From: Nocardioides panacis
Lineage (GTDB): Bacteria > Actinomycetota > Actinomycetes > Propionibacteriales > Nocardioidaceae
NCBI RefSeq assembly: GCF_019039255.1
Contig: NZ_CP077062.1
Location: forward strand, 3,844,001-3,908,000
Length of the DNA stretch: 64,000 nucleotides
Direction of reading: 5' to 3'
In this document: one piece after another, positions 54,996 through 62,220 of the stretch
Numbering within the stretch: position 1 is the first letter of the stretch
Layout of the letters: each line of letters begins with the position of its first letter
Program-made: the position numbers and the translations under genes
The notes under the pieces: model-generated
Databases searched by the model: none
What the model was told of the DNA's origin: nothing
Seen by the model: the letters and a program-made list of their open reading frames with translations, nothing else

Positions 54996-56330
54996 CCGAC
55001 GTCGACGACAAGGAGCACCAGGACATGTCGGCGGTCGCCTCGACCGTGCCGGCCGCCCGCTCCGCCCGCGACTACGTCCGGCTCTACGGGCAGCGCGTCC
55101 GCGGCGGCGAGATGGGCTCGCTGCCCGCGGTCGCCGGCCTGGTGGCGCTGGTCCTGCTGTTCTCGGCGATCCAGCCGACCTTCCGGGGCCTCTACAACTT
55201 CGGCAACATGCTCACCGAGGGGTCCGGCCCCGTCCTGCTGGCGATGGGCCTGATCTTCGTCCTGCTGCTCGGCGAGATCGACCTGTCCGCGGGCTTCGCC
55301 GGCGCCGTCTGCGCGGCGGTCATGGTGCGGCTGATGGTCGGCTACGACATGTCGTGGTACATCAGCATCGGCGCCGCGCTCGTCACCGGGATGGTGATCG
55401 GGCTGCTGATCGGGCTGCTGGTGGCGAAGGTGCGGATCCCGTCCTTCGTGGTCACGCTCGCGTTCTTCCTCGCCTTCCAGGGCGTCGCGCTCTACATCGT
55501 CAACAACGGACCGGGCGCGCACGGCGACGTACGCATCACCGACGACGTGGTGCTGGCGTTCGAGAACTCCCAGATGCCCAAGTGGGCCGGCTGGCTGCTC
55601 GCGGTGGTGATCATCGTCGGCTACGCGGTCGTGGAAGCTGTCGGCGCAGCGCGCCCGGCGGGCCCGGGGCCTGCTCGGCGAGCCGACCGCGATCCTGTTC
55701 GCGAAGATCGCCGCCCTGACGTTGGGCACCCTGCTGGTGGTGTTCCTGCTCAACCAGAACCGGTCGATCAACCGCAAGCCGATCCTCACCAACGTCGACG
55801 GCACCATCAAGCTGGTCACCCCGCCGGCCGTCGAGGGTGTCCCGTGGGTGGTCCTGGTCCTGGCCTTCTTCTTCGTGGTGTGGACCTTCCTGCTCTCCCG
55901 GACCCGTTACGGCCGGCACATCTACGCGGTGGGCGGCAACGAGGAGGCCTCGCGCCGGGCCGGCATCGCCGTGGACCGGGTCCGCATCTCGGTATTCGTG
56001 CTGTGTTCGTTCATGGCCGCCGTGGGTGGCATCATGATCGGCTCGAACGTGGCAGCGGTCTCGGTGCAGAACTACTCCGGCAACACGCTGCTGCTCGCTG
56101 TGGGTGCCGCCGTGATCGGCGGCACCAGTCTGTTCGGCGGCAAGGGCCGGATGGTGGACGCGCTGGTCGGAGGAGCGGTCGTGGAGGTCATCCAGAACGG
56201 CATGGCCAACCTGGTGCAGGGCAACAACGGCTCGTCGGTGCAGTACGTCGTCACCGGCATCGTCCTGCTCCTCGCAGCCGCGATCGACGCGATCTCGCGC
56301 CGGCGCGCGGGGGCGACGGGACTGGGATGA
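54992..56330 (+). pseudogene. xylH: Sugar ABC transporter permease (XylH), frameshifted as sequenced
   Basis: Permease of the xylose importer, BPD_transp_2 family. Conserved parts are LLAMGLIFVLLLGEIDLSAGFAGAV, RIPSFVVTLAFFLAFQG and, after the break, GRHIYAVGGNEEASRRAGI with GGTSLFGGKGRMVDALVGG. At 55631-55637 GTGGAAG holds one G too many. With GTGAAG the frame reads VVKLSAQRARRARGLLGEP and continues to the stop, giving 445 residues. Everything else is intact and the gene is coupled to xylG and xylR by four-base overlaps, so a read error or a very young mutation is likely. Confidence 0.9.
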
Positions 56331-57535
56331 TCCGTCCGTCCGGCGAGGGCAGCGGCCCGGCGGCACGGCCCGACGCGATCAGGCGGCACAACCTGAGCCT
56401 GATCCTCGGGAACGTGCACCGGGACGGCCCGCTCACGCGCGCGGACCTGACCCAGCGGCTCGGCGTCAGCCGGTCGACGGTCGCGGCGCTGGTCTCGGAC
56501 CTGATCGCGCTCGGGCTGGTCGAGGAGTCCGTGCCGGTAGGCGGGGACGGCGTCGGACGGCCCTCGCACCTGGTCGGGCCGGCCGCCCGCGGGCCGCTCG
56601 TGATCGGCGTCGACGTGGACATCACCCACATCACCTCGGCGGCGATCGGGATCGGCGGCCGGGTGGTGTCCCGCGAGTCGATCATCACCGGCGCGCACCC
56701 GGTCACCCCGGAGCAGGCGGTCGACATGGTCGTGGCCGCCGTCGGCCGGCTCACCGCGCCGCTCGGGCGTCCGGTCCTCGCGGTCGGGGTGAGCGTCCCC
56801 GGCACCGTGAACCGGAACACCCGGACCGTGGGCGAGGCGCCCAACCTGGGGTGGCAGGACGTCGCGCTCGGCGAGATGCTCGAGAAGCGGCTGGGCCCCG
56901 ACCTCCCGGTCGTGATCGGCAACGACGCCGACCTGTCCCTGCTCGCCGAGCTCGGCCGGGGCAGCGCCCGCGGCTGCGACGACGTGGTCTACCTGATCGG
57001 CCGGATCGGCGTCGGCGCCGGCATCGTCGCCAACGGGCTGCCGCTGACCGGCCGGGACGGCCGCGCCGGGGAGGTCGGCCACAACGTGGTGCAGACCGAC
57101 GGGCCGGCGTGCCACTGCGGCAAGCGCGGCTGCCTCGAGACGATCATCGGCGACGTGGCGCTGCTGGCCCTGGCCGGCCGACGGGTCGCCCCCACCGAGG
57201 AGAACGTCGCCGCGGTGTTCGACGACGCCCGGGCCGGCGACGAGCGGGCGCTGGGCGCCGTACGCGCGGTGGCCGACTGGATCGGGCACGCGCTGGGCAA
57301 CCTGGTGAACACCTTGAACCCGCAGCGGGTGATCCTCGGCGGCTCGCTGGCCGGCGTCCTGGCGCTCGCCCGGGTCGAGGTCGAGCACTCCCTGGAGCAG
57401 TACGCCTTCGACCCGGGCCACCCGGTCGAGCTGGTGATGCCCCGGTTCGGGACCGACTCGGCCCTGCTTGGGGCCGCGGAGCTCGCGTTCGCCGGGCTGA
57501 TCGAGGACCCGTTCCTCGCCGTCGCGCACCACTGA
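56327..57535 (+). CDS. xylR: ROK-family repressor of xylose genes
   Basis: A 402-residue ROK protein with an N-terminal winged helix (about 18-75; GPLTRADLTQRLGVSRSTVAALVSDLIALGLVEE) and a sugar-kinase-like domain. The latter has VIGVDVDITHITSAAIG, the IGNDADLSLLAELGRG segment, and the ROK zinc motif C-H-C-G-K-R-G-C-L-E. Such proteins repress xylose genes until a sugar binds. It overlaps xylH by four bases, so it is produced with the importer and probably controls the shared sites upstream of xylA and xylF. Confidence 0.93.
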   Translation: MIRPSGEGSGPAARPDAIRRHNLSLILGNVHRDGPLTRADLTQRLGVSRSTVAALVSDLIALGLVEESVPVGGDGVGRPSHLVGPAARGPLVIGVDVDITHITSAAIGIGGRVVSRESIITGAHPVTPEQAVDMVVAAVGRLTAPLGRPVLAVGVSVPGTVNRNTRTVGEAPNLGWQDVALGEMLEKRLGPDLPVVIGNDADLSLLAELGRGSARGCDDVVYLIGRIGVGAGIVANGLPLTGRDGRAGEVGHNVVQTDGPACHCGKRGCLETIIGDVALLALAGRRVAPTEENVAAVFDDARAGDERALGAVRAVADWIGHALGNLVNTLNPQRVILGGSLAGVLALARVEVEHSLEQYAFDPGHPVELVMPRFGTDSALLGAAELAFAGLIEDPFLAVAHH

Positions 57536-57550
57536 GCCCCACCGGAGGGC

Positions 57551-58387
57551 TCAGCCACCGGGGGTGAGCAGCTCCTCCAGCGACGTCGCCGGGCGGCCGG
57601 TGAGCAGCTCGACGTCCCCGGTGACCCCGGCCAGCTCGCCGGCCGCGATCGCGGTGTAGGTGCTGACCCAGGCGGCCACCTGCCAGTCGGCCGCGCCGTA
57701 CGCCGACCGGGAGGCGTAGGCCTCCTCGAGCGTCTCGTCGACGAAGGAGAAGTCCCGGCCCAGCACCCGGCTCATGGTGGCGGCGGCCTCGGTCAGGGTG
57801 ATCGCGGCCGGACCGGTGAGCTCGTAGGTGCGTCCCGCGTGTGCCCCCGGGTCCAGCAGCACCGCGACCGCCGCGGCCGCGATGTCGTCCTGTGCCACGG
57901 CGGCGACCCGCCCGTCGTCCGCCGGCCCGCGGATCACGCCGTCCGCGCCGGCGAGCAGCGGGAAGAAGTCGGCGTAGAGGTTGTCGCGCAGGAACGTCGG
58001 GACCATCCCGGACCGCTCGATGTGCCGCTCGGTGAGGTGGTGGTCGCGGGCCAGCAGGAACGTCGCGTCCGGGGCGGCCCCGTAGAACGAGGTGTACACC
58101 AGGCGCCGCACGCCGGCGGCGGCCGCGGCGTCCACGAACGTGCGGTGCTCCTCGAGCCGGTCCTCGGCCTCCGCCGCCGAGACCATCAGCACCGTGTCCA
58201 GGCCCTCCAGCGCCCGTCGTACGGCGGCCCCGTCGGCGTAGGACGCCTGCACGACCGTGCTGCCGGGCAGCTGCGGCGCCTTCGCCGGCGTGCGCACCAC
58301 GAGCCGCTGCTGCACCCCCTCGGCGGCGAGCAGCCGGGCGATCCGTCCCCCGAGGTGGCCGGTGGAGCCGGTGACGCCGAGCACCAC
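57551..58387 (-). CDS. NmrA/QOR2-like SDR oxidoreductase
   Basis: A 278-residue atypical short-chain dehydrogenase. The nucleotide motif GVTGSTGHLGGRIARLL lies at residues 4-20, and the core continues with AVRRALEGLDTVLMVSA, RLVYTSFYGAAPDATF and the NmrA-like SGMVPTFLRDNLYADFF. There is no YxxxK catalytic pair in the usual place, as in NmrA and quinone-sensing QOR2 proteins that bind NADP(H). Convergent with xylR, 15 bases apart, so not part of the xylose operon. Substrate unknown. Confidence 0.85.
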   Translation of the reverse strand: MVLGVTGSTGHLGGRIARLLAAEGVQQRLVVRTPAKAPQLPGSTVVQASYADGAAVRRALEGLDTVLMVSAAEAEDRLEEHRTFVDAAAAAGVRRLVYTSFYGAAPDATFLLARDHHLTERHIERSGMVPTFLRDNLYADFFPLLAGADGVIRGPADDGRVAAVAQDDIAAAAVAVLLDPGAHAGRTYELTGPAAITLTEAAATMSRVLGRDFSFVDETLEEAYASRSAYGAADWQVAAWVSTYTAIAAGELAGVTGDVELLTGRPATSLEELLTPGG

Positions 58388-58390
58388 GGG

Positions 58391-59041
58391 TCAGCCCGCC
58401 TTGGCGATCGAGGCGGCCAGCGCCGCCAGGTGCCCGAGCCGCGCGAGCTCGGAGTCGAGGACCTCCGGGCCGCCGCGGCGGCCGAACAGCACCATCTCGT
58501 TGGGGCTGCCGATCGGCGCGCCGGCGACCAGCGTGCCCTCGGCCAGCAGCGCCCAGTCGTCGGGGAGGTCGAGCCGCAGCGCGTGCGTCGCGGGGAACCA
58601 GTCCGGGTGGCCGGCGGTCGTCTCGGGCGCCGCCGACGTGCGGTGCAGCACCTTGACCTGGTCGCCCTTGCGCCGCAGCCGCATGCCCCAGTCGGCGCGG
58701 AAGGTGATCGGCAGCAGGTCCACGATGTCGTCGCGGGCCGCGGTGGGGTTCTGGGTGAGCGCCTCGACCGCCTCGAGGTCCAGGAACAGGTTGCCCCCGG
58801 CGCCGTACCGGGAGATCCACAGCACCTTGACCCCGTCGAGGCGGTTGCACGCGGAGACCAGCGAGTCGGGCATCACGCCGGGTGCGGTCTCGAGCAGCAC
58901 GTCGTCGACCGCGGTGCCGTCGGGGCGGTGCTCGACGATCTCGATCGCCTCGATGTCGCCGCCGGCCTCGCCGATGGCGGCCGCGACGGCGCCGAGCGAG
59001 CCGGGGACGTCGGGAAGCTCGACGCGCAGGAGGAACGGCAC
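58391..59041 (-). CDS. ACT-domain amino-acid-binding protein
   Basis: A 216-residue protein with an N-terminal ACT domain (FLLRVELPDVPGSLGAVAAAIGEAGGDIEAIEIVE) and a second, less typical region with ADWGMRLRRKGDQVKVLHR and ALLAEGTLVAGAPIGSPNEMVLFGRRGGPEVLDSELARL. Two-part proteins of this build are common unknowns in actinobacteria and are presumed to bind amino acids. Start GTG; AAAGGG lies 9 bases upstream. Its start is two bases from the stop of the MOSC gene, and its stop is three bases from the SDR gene, so all three are probably cotranscribed. Confidence 0.82.
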   Translation of the reverse strand: MPFLLRVELPDVPGSLGAVAAAIGEAGGDIEAIEIVEHRPDGTAVDDVLLETAPGVMPDSLVSACNRLDGVKVLWISRYGAGGNLFLDLEAVEALTQNPTAARDDIVDLLPITFRADWGMRLRRKGDQVKVLHRTSAAPETTAGHPDWFPATHALRLDLPDDWALLAEGTLVAGAPIGSPNEMVLFGRRGGPEVLDSELARLGHLAALAASIAKAG

Positions 59042-59043
59042 TC

Positions 59044-59796
59044 TCAGACCCTTTCGACGTGGGCGTCGACGTCGACCCTGCCGGGCTTCGTGACGACGGC
59101 GTCGACCCCGAAGACGACCTCCCCCGAGTGCTGACGATATCCCCCGAGGGCCTTCAGCACCTGCGCGCTCCGCTCCCCGGACGCCGGGTCGAGGTCGACC
59201 ACGGCGCAGCGGGGCACCACGCCGCGCACCGTCACCGCGGCCTCCCCCACGCGCAGCGTGCCGCCGACCCAGCCGTCCTCGACGTGCGCGAGGGCATCGC
59301 CGACGTCGACGGTGAAGGTGGAGCGGAACTGCGCCCCGTCGACGGGTGCGCCGACGCGGCCGGCCAGCGTGGCGAGCGAGGACGTGGTCACCAGGGTCAC
59401 CGAGGCGCCGTACACGACGTCGCCGGGGCGGGTGGAGCGGGCCAGCACGACGTCGGTGCCGAGGTGCGCGGAGTACGCCTCCGCCCAGGGGCCGCCGACC
59501 ACGTCGAGCGTCGCGACGCGTCCCCAGTAGTCCACCTCGAGGGTCTCGCCGGTCGGCGCGGGCACGTCCTGGACCGTGCCGCCCGGCAGCGTGACGGTCA
59601 GCACGCCGCCGTACCAGCGGGCGGAGGTGCGCAGCAGCGACGGGTTCTCCACGGTGCGCAGCACCCGGGCGCGGGCCGGGTCGACCAGGCAGAAGACCCG
59701 GTCGCCCACCGGGCCGTCCAGGGTCAGGTCCACCGTGGGCAGGTCCTGGTGACGACCGCCCTTGACGGGGGTCAGGCCGATCCGCGTGATGTGCAC
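59044..59796 (-). CDS. MOSC-domain protein
   Basis: A 250-residue MOSC (molybdenum cofactor sulfurase C-terminal) protein with the N-terminal beta-barrel extension. RIGLTPVKGGRHQDLP opens the barrel; the MOSC core shows AQFRSTFTVDVGD, GTLRVGEAAVTV and the conserved cysteine in VVPRCAVVDLDP. Such proteins (mARC, YiiM type) bind molybdenum cofactor and reduce N-hydroxylated compounds. The GTG start fits the first conserved residues; earlier in-frame starts exist up to 59826. A molybdenum hydroxylase gene pair lies 2 kb to the right. Confidence 0.85.
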   Translation of the reverse strand: MHITRIGLTPVKGGRHQDLPTVDLTLDGPVGDRVFCLVDPARARVLRTVENPSLLRTSARWYGGVLTVTLPGGTVQDVPAPTGETLEVDYWGRVATLDVVGGPWAEAYSAHLGTDVVLARSTRPGDVVYGASVTLVTTSSLATLAGRVGAPVDGAQFRSTFTVDVGDALAHVEDGWVGGTLRVGEAAVTVRGVVPRCAVVDLDPASGERSAQVLKALGGYRQHSGEVVFGVDAVVTKPGRVDVDAHVERV

Positions 59797-59914
59797 GACG
59801 CACACCCTGCCACGGCGCCGTTTCACCGGGGTTTCCGACGACGTGGCCCGACCGTGACCCGGAGGTCGCCCACAGCATCCGATGTCGGGGAGGCGTGTGG
59901 ATAGCGTGGGGGGG

Positions 59915-60241
59915 GTGGACGCACCGGCGGACTACCGCTACCTCCTGGCCAACGAGCGCACCTTCCTCGCCTACGTGCGGACGGCGCTGGCGCTCCAGGT
60001 CGCCGGTCTCGGCGTGCTGCAGTTCCTCACCAGCTCGCACGACGCCGTCCGCTACACGCTCGGGATCGCCCTGGTGCTGGTCGGCTCGTTCGTGGGCGTC
60101 ACGGGCTACCGGCGGTTCCACGACAACGAGCACGCGATCCGCACCGGTGGCGACATGCACACCGCCCGCGGTCCGGCGCTGATCACGGTCGCGGTCGCCG
60201 CGCTGCCGCTGCTCGCGGCGGTCGTGCTGACCTTCACGTGA
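59915..60241 (+). CDS. DUF202 small membrane protein
   Basis: A 108-residue membrane protein with three helices. The DUF202/YidH signature YRYLLANERTFLAYVRTALALQVAGLGV is complete, and YRRFHDNEHAIRTG follows the second helix. The function of the family is unknown. Start GTG lies seven bases after TAGCGT (59902-59907), which indicates a leaderless transcript; an ATG 33 bases upstream is before that box and so excluded. Confidence 0.87.
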   Translation: MDAPADYRYLLANERTFLAYVRTALALQVAGLGVLQFLTSSHDAVRYTLGIALVLVGSFVGVTGYRRFHDNEHAIRTGGDMHTARGPALITVAVAALPLLAAVVLTFT

Positions 60242-60310
60242 GCGTGTAACGCCACGGCGGTGCCGCGCGTCATCACTGTGACGGCACCCAGCACGGAACC
60301 GGGGGGAACG

Positions 60311-60814
60311 ATGGGCAGCGAGACGTTCGAGGAGCTCGTGCGGACCACGGGCGACCAGACGTTCCGCACGGCACTCCTGCTGTGCGGTGACTGGCACCTC
60401 GCCGAGGACCTGACCCAGACGACGTACGCCAAGGCCTTCGCGAGCTGGTCCCGGGTACGACGGGCCGACAGCCCGCCCGCCTACCTCCGCACGGTCCTGG
60501 TGAACACCTACCTCTCGCACCGCCGGCTGCGCCGGAGCTCGGAGCTGCCGAGCGGCACCCTGCCCGAGACGTGGCAGCCAGGGATCGACCCGAGCGTCCG
60601 GCTGACCCTGCTCGCGGGCCTGCGGGAGCTCTCGCGCACCGACCGGGCGGTGCTGGTGCTGCGCTTCTGGGAGGACCGGAGCGTGGCGCAGACCGCCCAC
60701 GACCTGGGCATCTCCGAGGGCGCCGTGCGGACCCGGACCACCCGGGCGACCCAGCGGCTGCGGACCGTGCTGGACACCGACCGTCCCGACCTGGTCGCCG
60801 ACCACGGAGCCTGA
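60311..60814 (+). CDS. SigE-family RNA polymerase sigma factor
   Basis: A 167-residue ECF-type sigma factor of the actinobacterial SigE group. Region 2 is AEDLTQTTYAKAFASWSRVRRADSP; region 4 is LSRTDRAVLVLRFWEDRSVAQTAHDLGISEGAVRTRTTRATQRLR with a clear helix-turn-helix. GGGGGGAAC precedes the ATG. It is followed after nine bases by a gene for a single-span membrane protein, the usual place of an anti-sigma factor. The stimulus is unknown. The start was chosen by the ribosome site; the frame is open 51 bases upstream. Confidence 0.9.
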   Translation: MGSETFEELVRTTGDQTFRTALLLCGDWHLAEDLTQTTYAKAFASWSRVRRADSPPAYLRTVLVNTYLSHRRLRRSSELPSGTLPETWQPGIDPSVRLTLLAGLRELSRTDRAVLVLRFWEDRSVAQTAHDLGISEGAVRTRTTRATQRLRTVLDTDRPDLVADHGA

Positions 60815-60823
60815 GGAGACCTG

Positions 60824-61729
60824 ATGAACGCCCACGACACGGACCACGAGGACCTGCGGGCCCGGTTCGGCGAGGTCGTCGACGGGGCCGGGCTCGACCT
60901 CGACCGGCTGGCCGGCGGGGCGCGCCGGCGCGGCGGCCGGATCCGGCGGCGCCGCCGGCTGCTCGCGGTGGCGGGGACCGGGGCCGCGGTGGCTGCCGTC
61001 GTCGGCGGGCTGGCGCTGACCGGGACCGGGAGCACCGCCTCCGCTCCCCCGGTCGCCACCGGCAGCACGGCCCCCACGGCCCCCACTGGCACGCCGTCCC
61101 CCGTCCCGACGGCGGCCCCCTCCCCCGCCGGGCTGGTCGTCCCCGAGGGGCAGGCGGTCGCGGTCACCGGCCGCTCCACGGCCGCCGCCCTGCTGGACCT
61201 CGTCGGCCAGCTGGTGCCGGGCCGGGCGAGCGACGTGGGCGGGCAGGGGCAGCCCCCGGCCCGGCCGGAGGACGGCGCGGCGGCGCAGACCTACGCGACG
61301 TTCACCTGGACTCCGGCCGCCGGCGGAGCGGGCACCCAGGTGATGGTCAACGTGCAGAACGCGTTCGGGGGCGCCGGGCCGGACCAGGCCGGCCGGCCGT
61401 TCTTCTCCTGCCGCGACGACCGGGTGGCGTGCACGGTCGACCGCGCGGACGGGCTGCTCGTGGTCTCCTACGAGCGGCACCGCGGCGCCGCGGTCGACCG
61501 GGTCGTGGACGTCTACCACCGCGACACCGGGCTGCGGGTCGTGGTGGCGAGCACGAACGCCGACGAGGTCGAGAAGGGCCGCCCGGTCCGCGAGGACCCG
61601 CCGCTCTCGAGCGCCGACCTGCGGGACATCGCCACCCTGGACGCCTGGGGCGCGACGCTGCCCCGGCCGTGGGACCAGGCCGGGGCAGCGCTCTCGCCGT
61701 ACCACGACTACGACGCGGAGCAGCCGTGA
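60824..61729 (+). CDS. Single-span membrane protein, possible anti-sigma partner
   Basis: A 301-residue protein. A cytoplasmic N-terminus of about 45 residues (DLRARFGEVVDGAGLDLDRLAGGARRRGGRIRRRRR, given here only in outline: acidic then very basic) precedes one membrane helix (AVAGTGAAVAAVVGGLAL). A Pro/Thr/Ser-rich spacer and an external domain of about 190 residues with two cysteines (SCRDDRVAC) follow. It is cotranscribed with the sigma factor. The build fits an anti-sigma factor, but the zinc HxxxCxxC motif is absent, so the role is inferred from position alone. Confidence 0.75.
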   Translation: MNAHDTDHEDLRARFGEVVDGAGLDLDRLAGGARRRGGRIRRRRRLLAVAGTGAAVAAVVGGLALTGTGSTASAPPVATGSTAPTAPTGTPSPVPTAAPSPAGLVVPEGQAVAVTGRSTAAALLDLVGQLVPGRASDVGGQGQPPARPEDGAAAQTYATFTWTPAAGGAGTQVMVNVQNAFGGAGPDQAGRPFFSCRDDRVACTVDRADGLLVVSYERHRGAAVDRVVDVYHRDTGLRVVVASTNADEVEKGRPVREDPPLSSADLRDIATLDAWGATLPRPWDQAGAALSPYHDYDAEQP

Positions 61730-61730
61730 G

Positions 61731-62207
61731 CTACATGTGCGCGGCGCCGGCCTTCACGGCCTCCCGGATCCGGGTGTAGGTCCCGCACCGGCAGATGTTG
61801 CGGATCTGGTCGAGGTCGGCGTCGGTGACCTCCCGGCCCTCGGCCTTGGCCTTGTTGACCACCGCGACCGCGGCCATGATCTGGCCGGGCTGGCAGTAGC
61901 CGCACTGCGCGACGTCCCGGTCGATCCAGGCCTCCTGCATCGGGTGCAGGTCGGCGCCCACCGTGCCCGGCAGCCCCTCGATCGTGGTGATCTCGTCGGT
62001 CTCGCCGATCTTCTCCACGGGCACCGAGCACGGGTTGAAGGCCTTGCCGTTGACGTGGCTGGTGCAGGCCTTGCAGACGTTGATCCCGCAGCCGTACTTC
62101 GGGCCGCGGACGCCGAGCACGTCGCGCAGCACCCAGAGCAGCCGGACTCCGTCCTCGACGTCGACGGTGACCTTCTCGCCGTTCAGCATGAATGAGTGGT
62201 TCGGCAT
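61731..62207 (-). CDS. iorA: 2Fe-2S subunit of a molybdenum hydroxylase (IorA type)
   Basis: A 158-residue iron-sulfur subunit of the isoquinoline 1-oxidoreductase/aldehyde oxidase type. The plant-type cluster motif is YGCGINVCKACTSHVNGKAFNPC; the second cluster is QCGYCQPGQIM with NICRCGTYTRI near the end. It accepts electrons from the molybdopterin subunit encoded upstream, 13 bases away. Its stop is a single base from the stop of the convergent membrane-protein gene. The natural substrate (an N-heterocycle or aldehyde) cannot be told. Confidence 0.92.
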   Translation of the reverse strand: MPNHSFMLNGEKVTVDVEDGVRLLWVLRDVLGVRGPKYGCGINVCKACTSHVNGKAFNPCSVPVEKIGETDEITTIEGLPGTVGADLHPMQEAWIDRDVAQCGYCQPGQIMAAVAVVNKAKAEGREVTDADLDQIRNICRCGTYTRIREAVKAGAAHM

Positions 62208-62220
62208 CGGGTGTCTCCGT

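Noticed and set aside
54368-57535. A 1055-codon open frame that looks like a fusion of a transporter and a ROK regulator
   Set aside because: It arises because the xylH frameshift joins a shadow frame, part of xylH and xylR. The real genes have their own starts and four-base overlaps.
58391-61705. A 1104-codon open frame on the minus strand
   Set aside because: Only its last 216 codons match a family (the ACT protein). The rest is antisense to the MOSC, DUF202 and sigma genes and has Arg/Pro-rich shadow composition.
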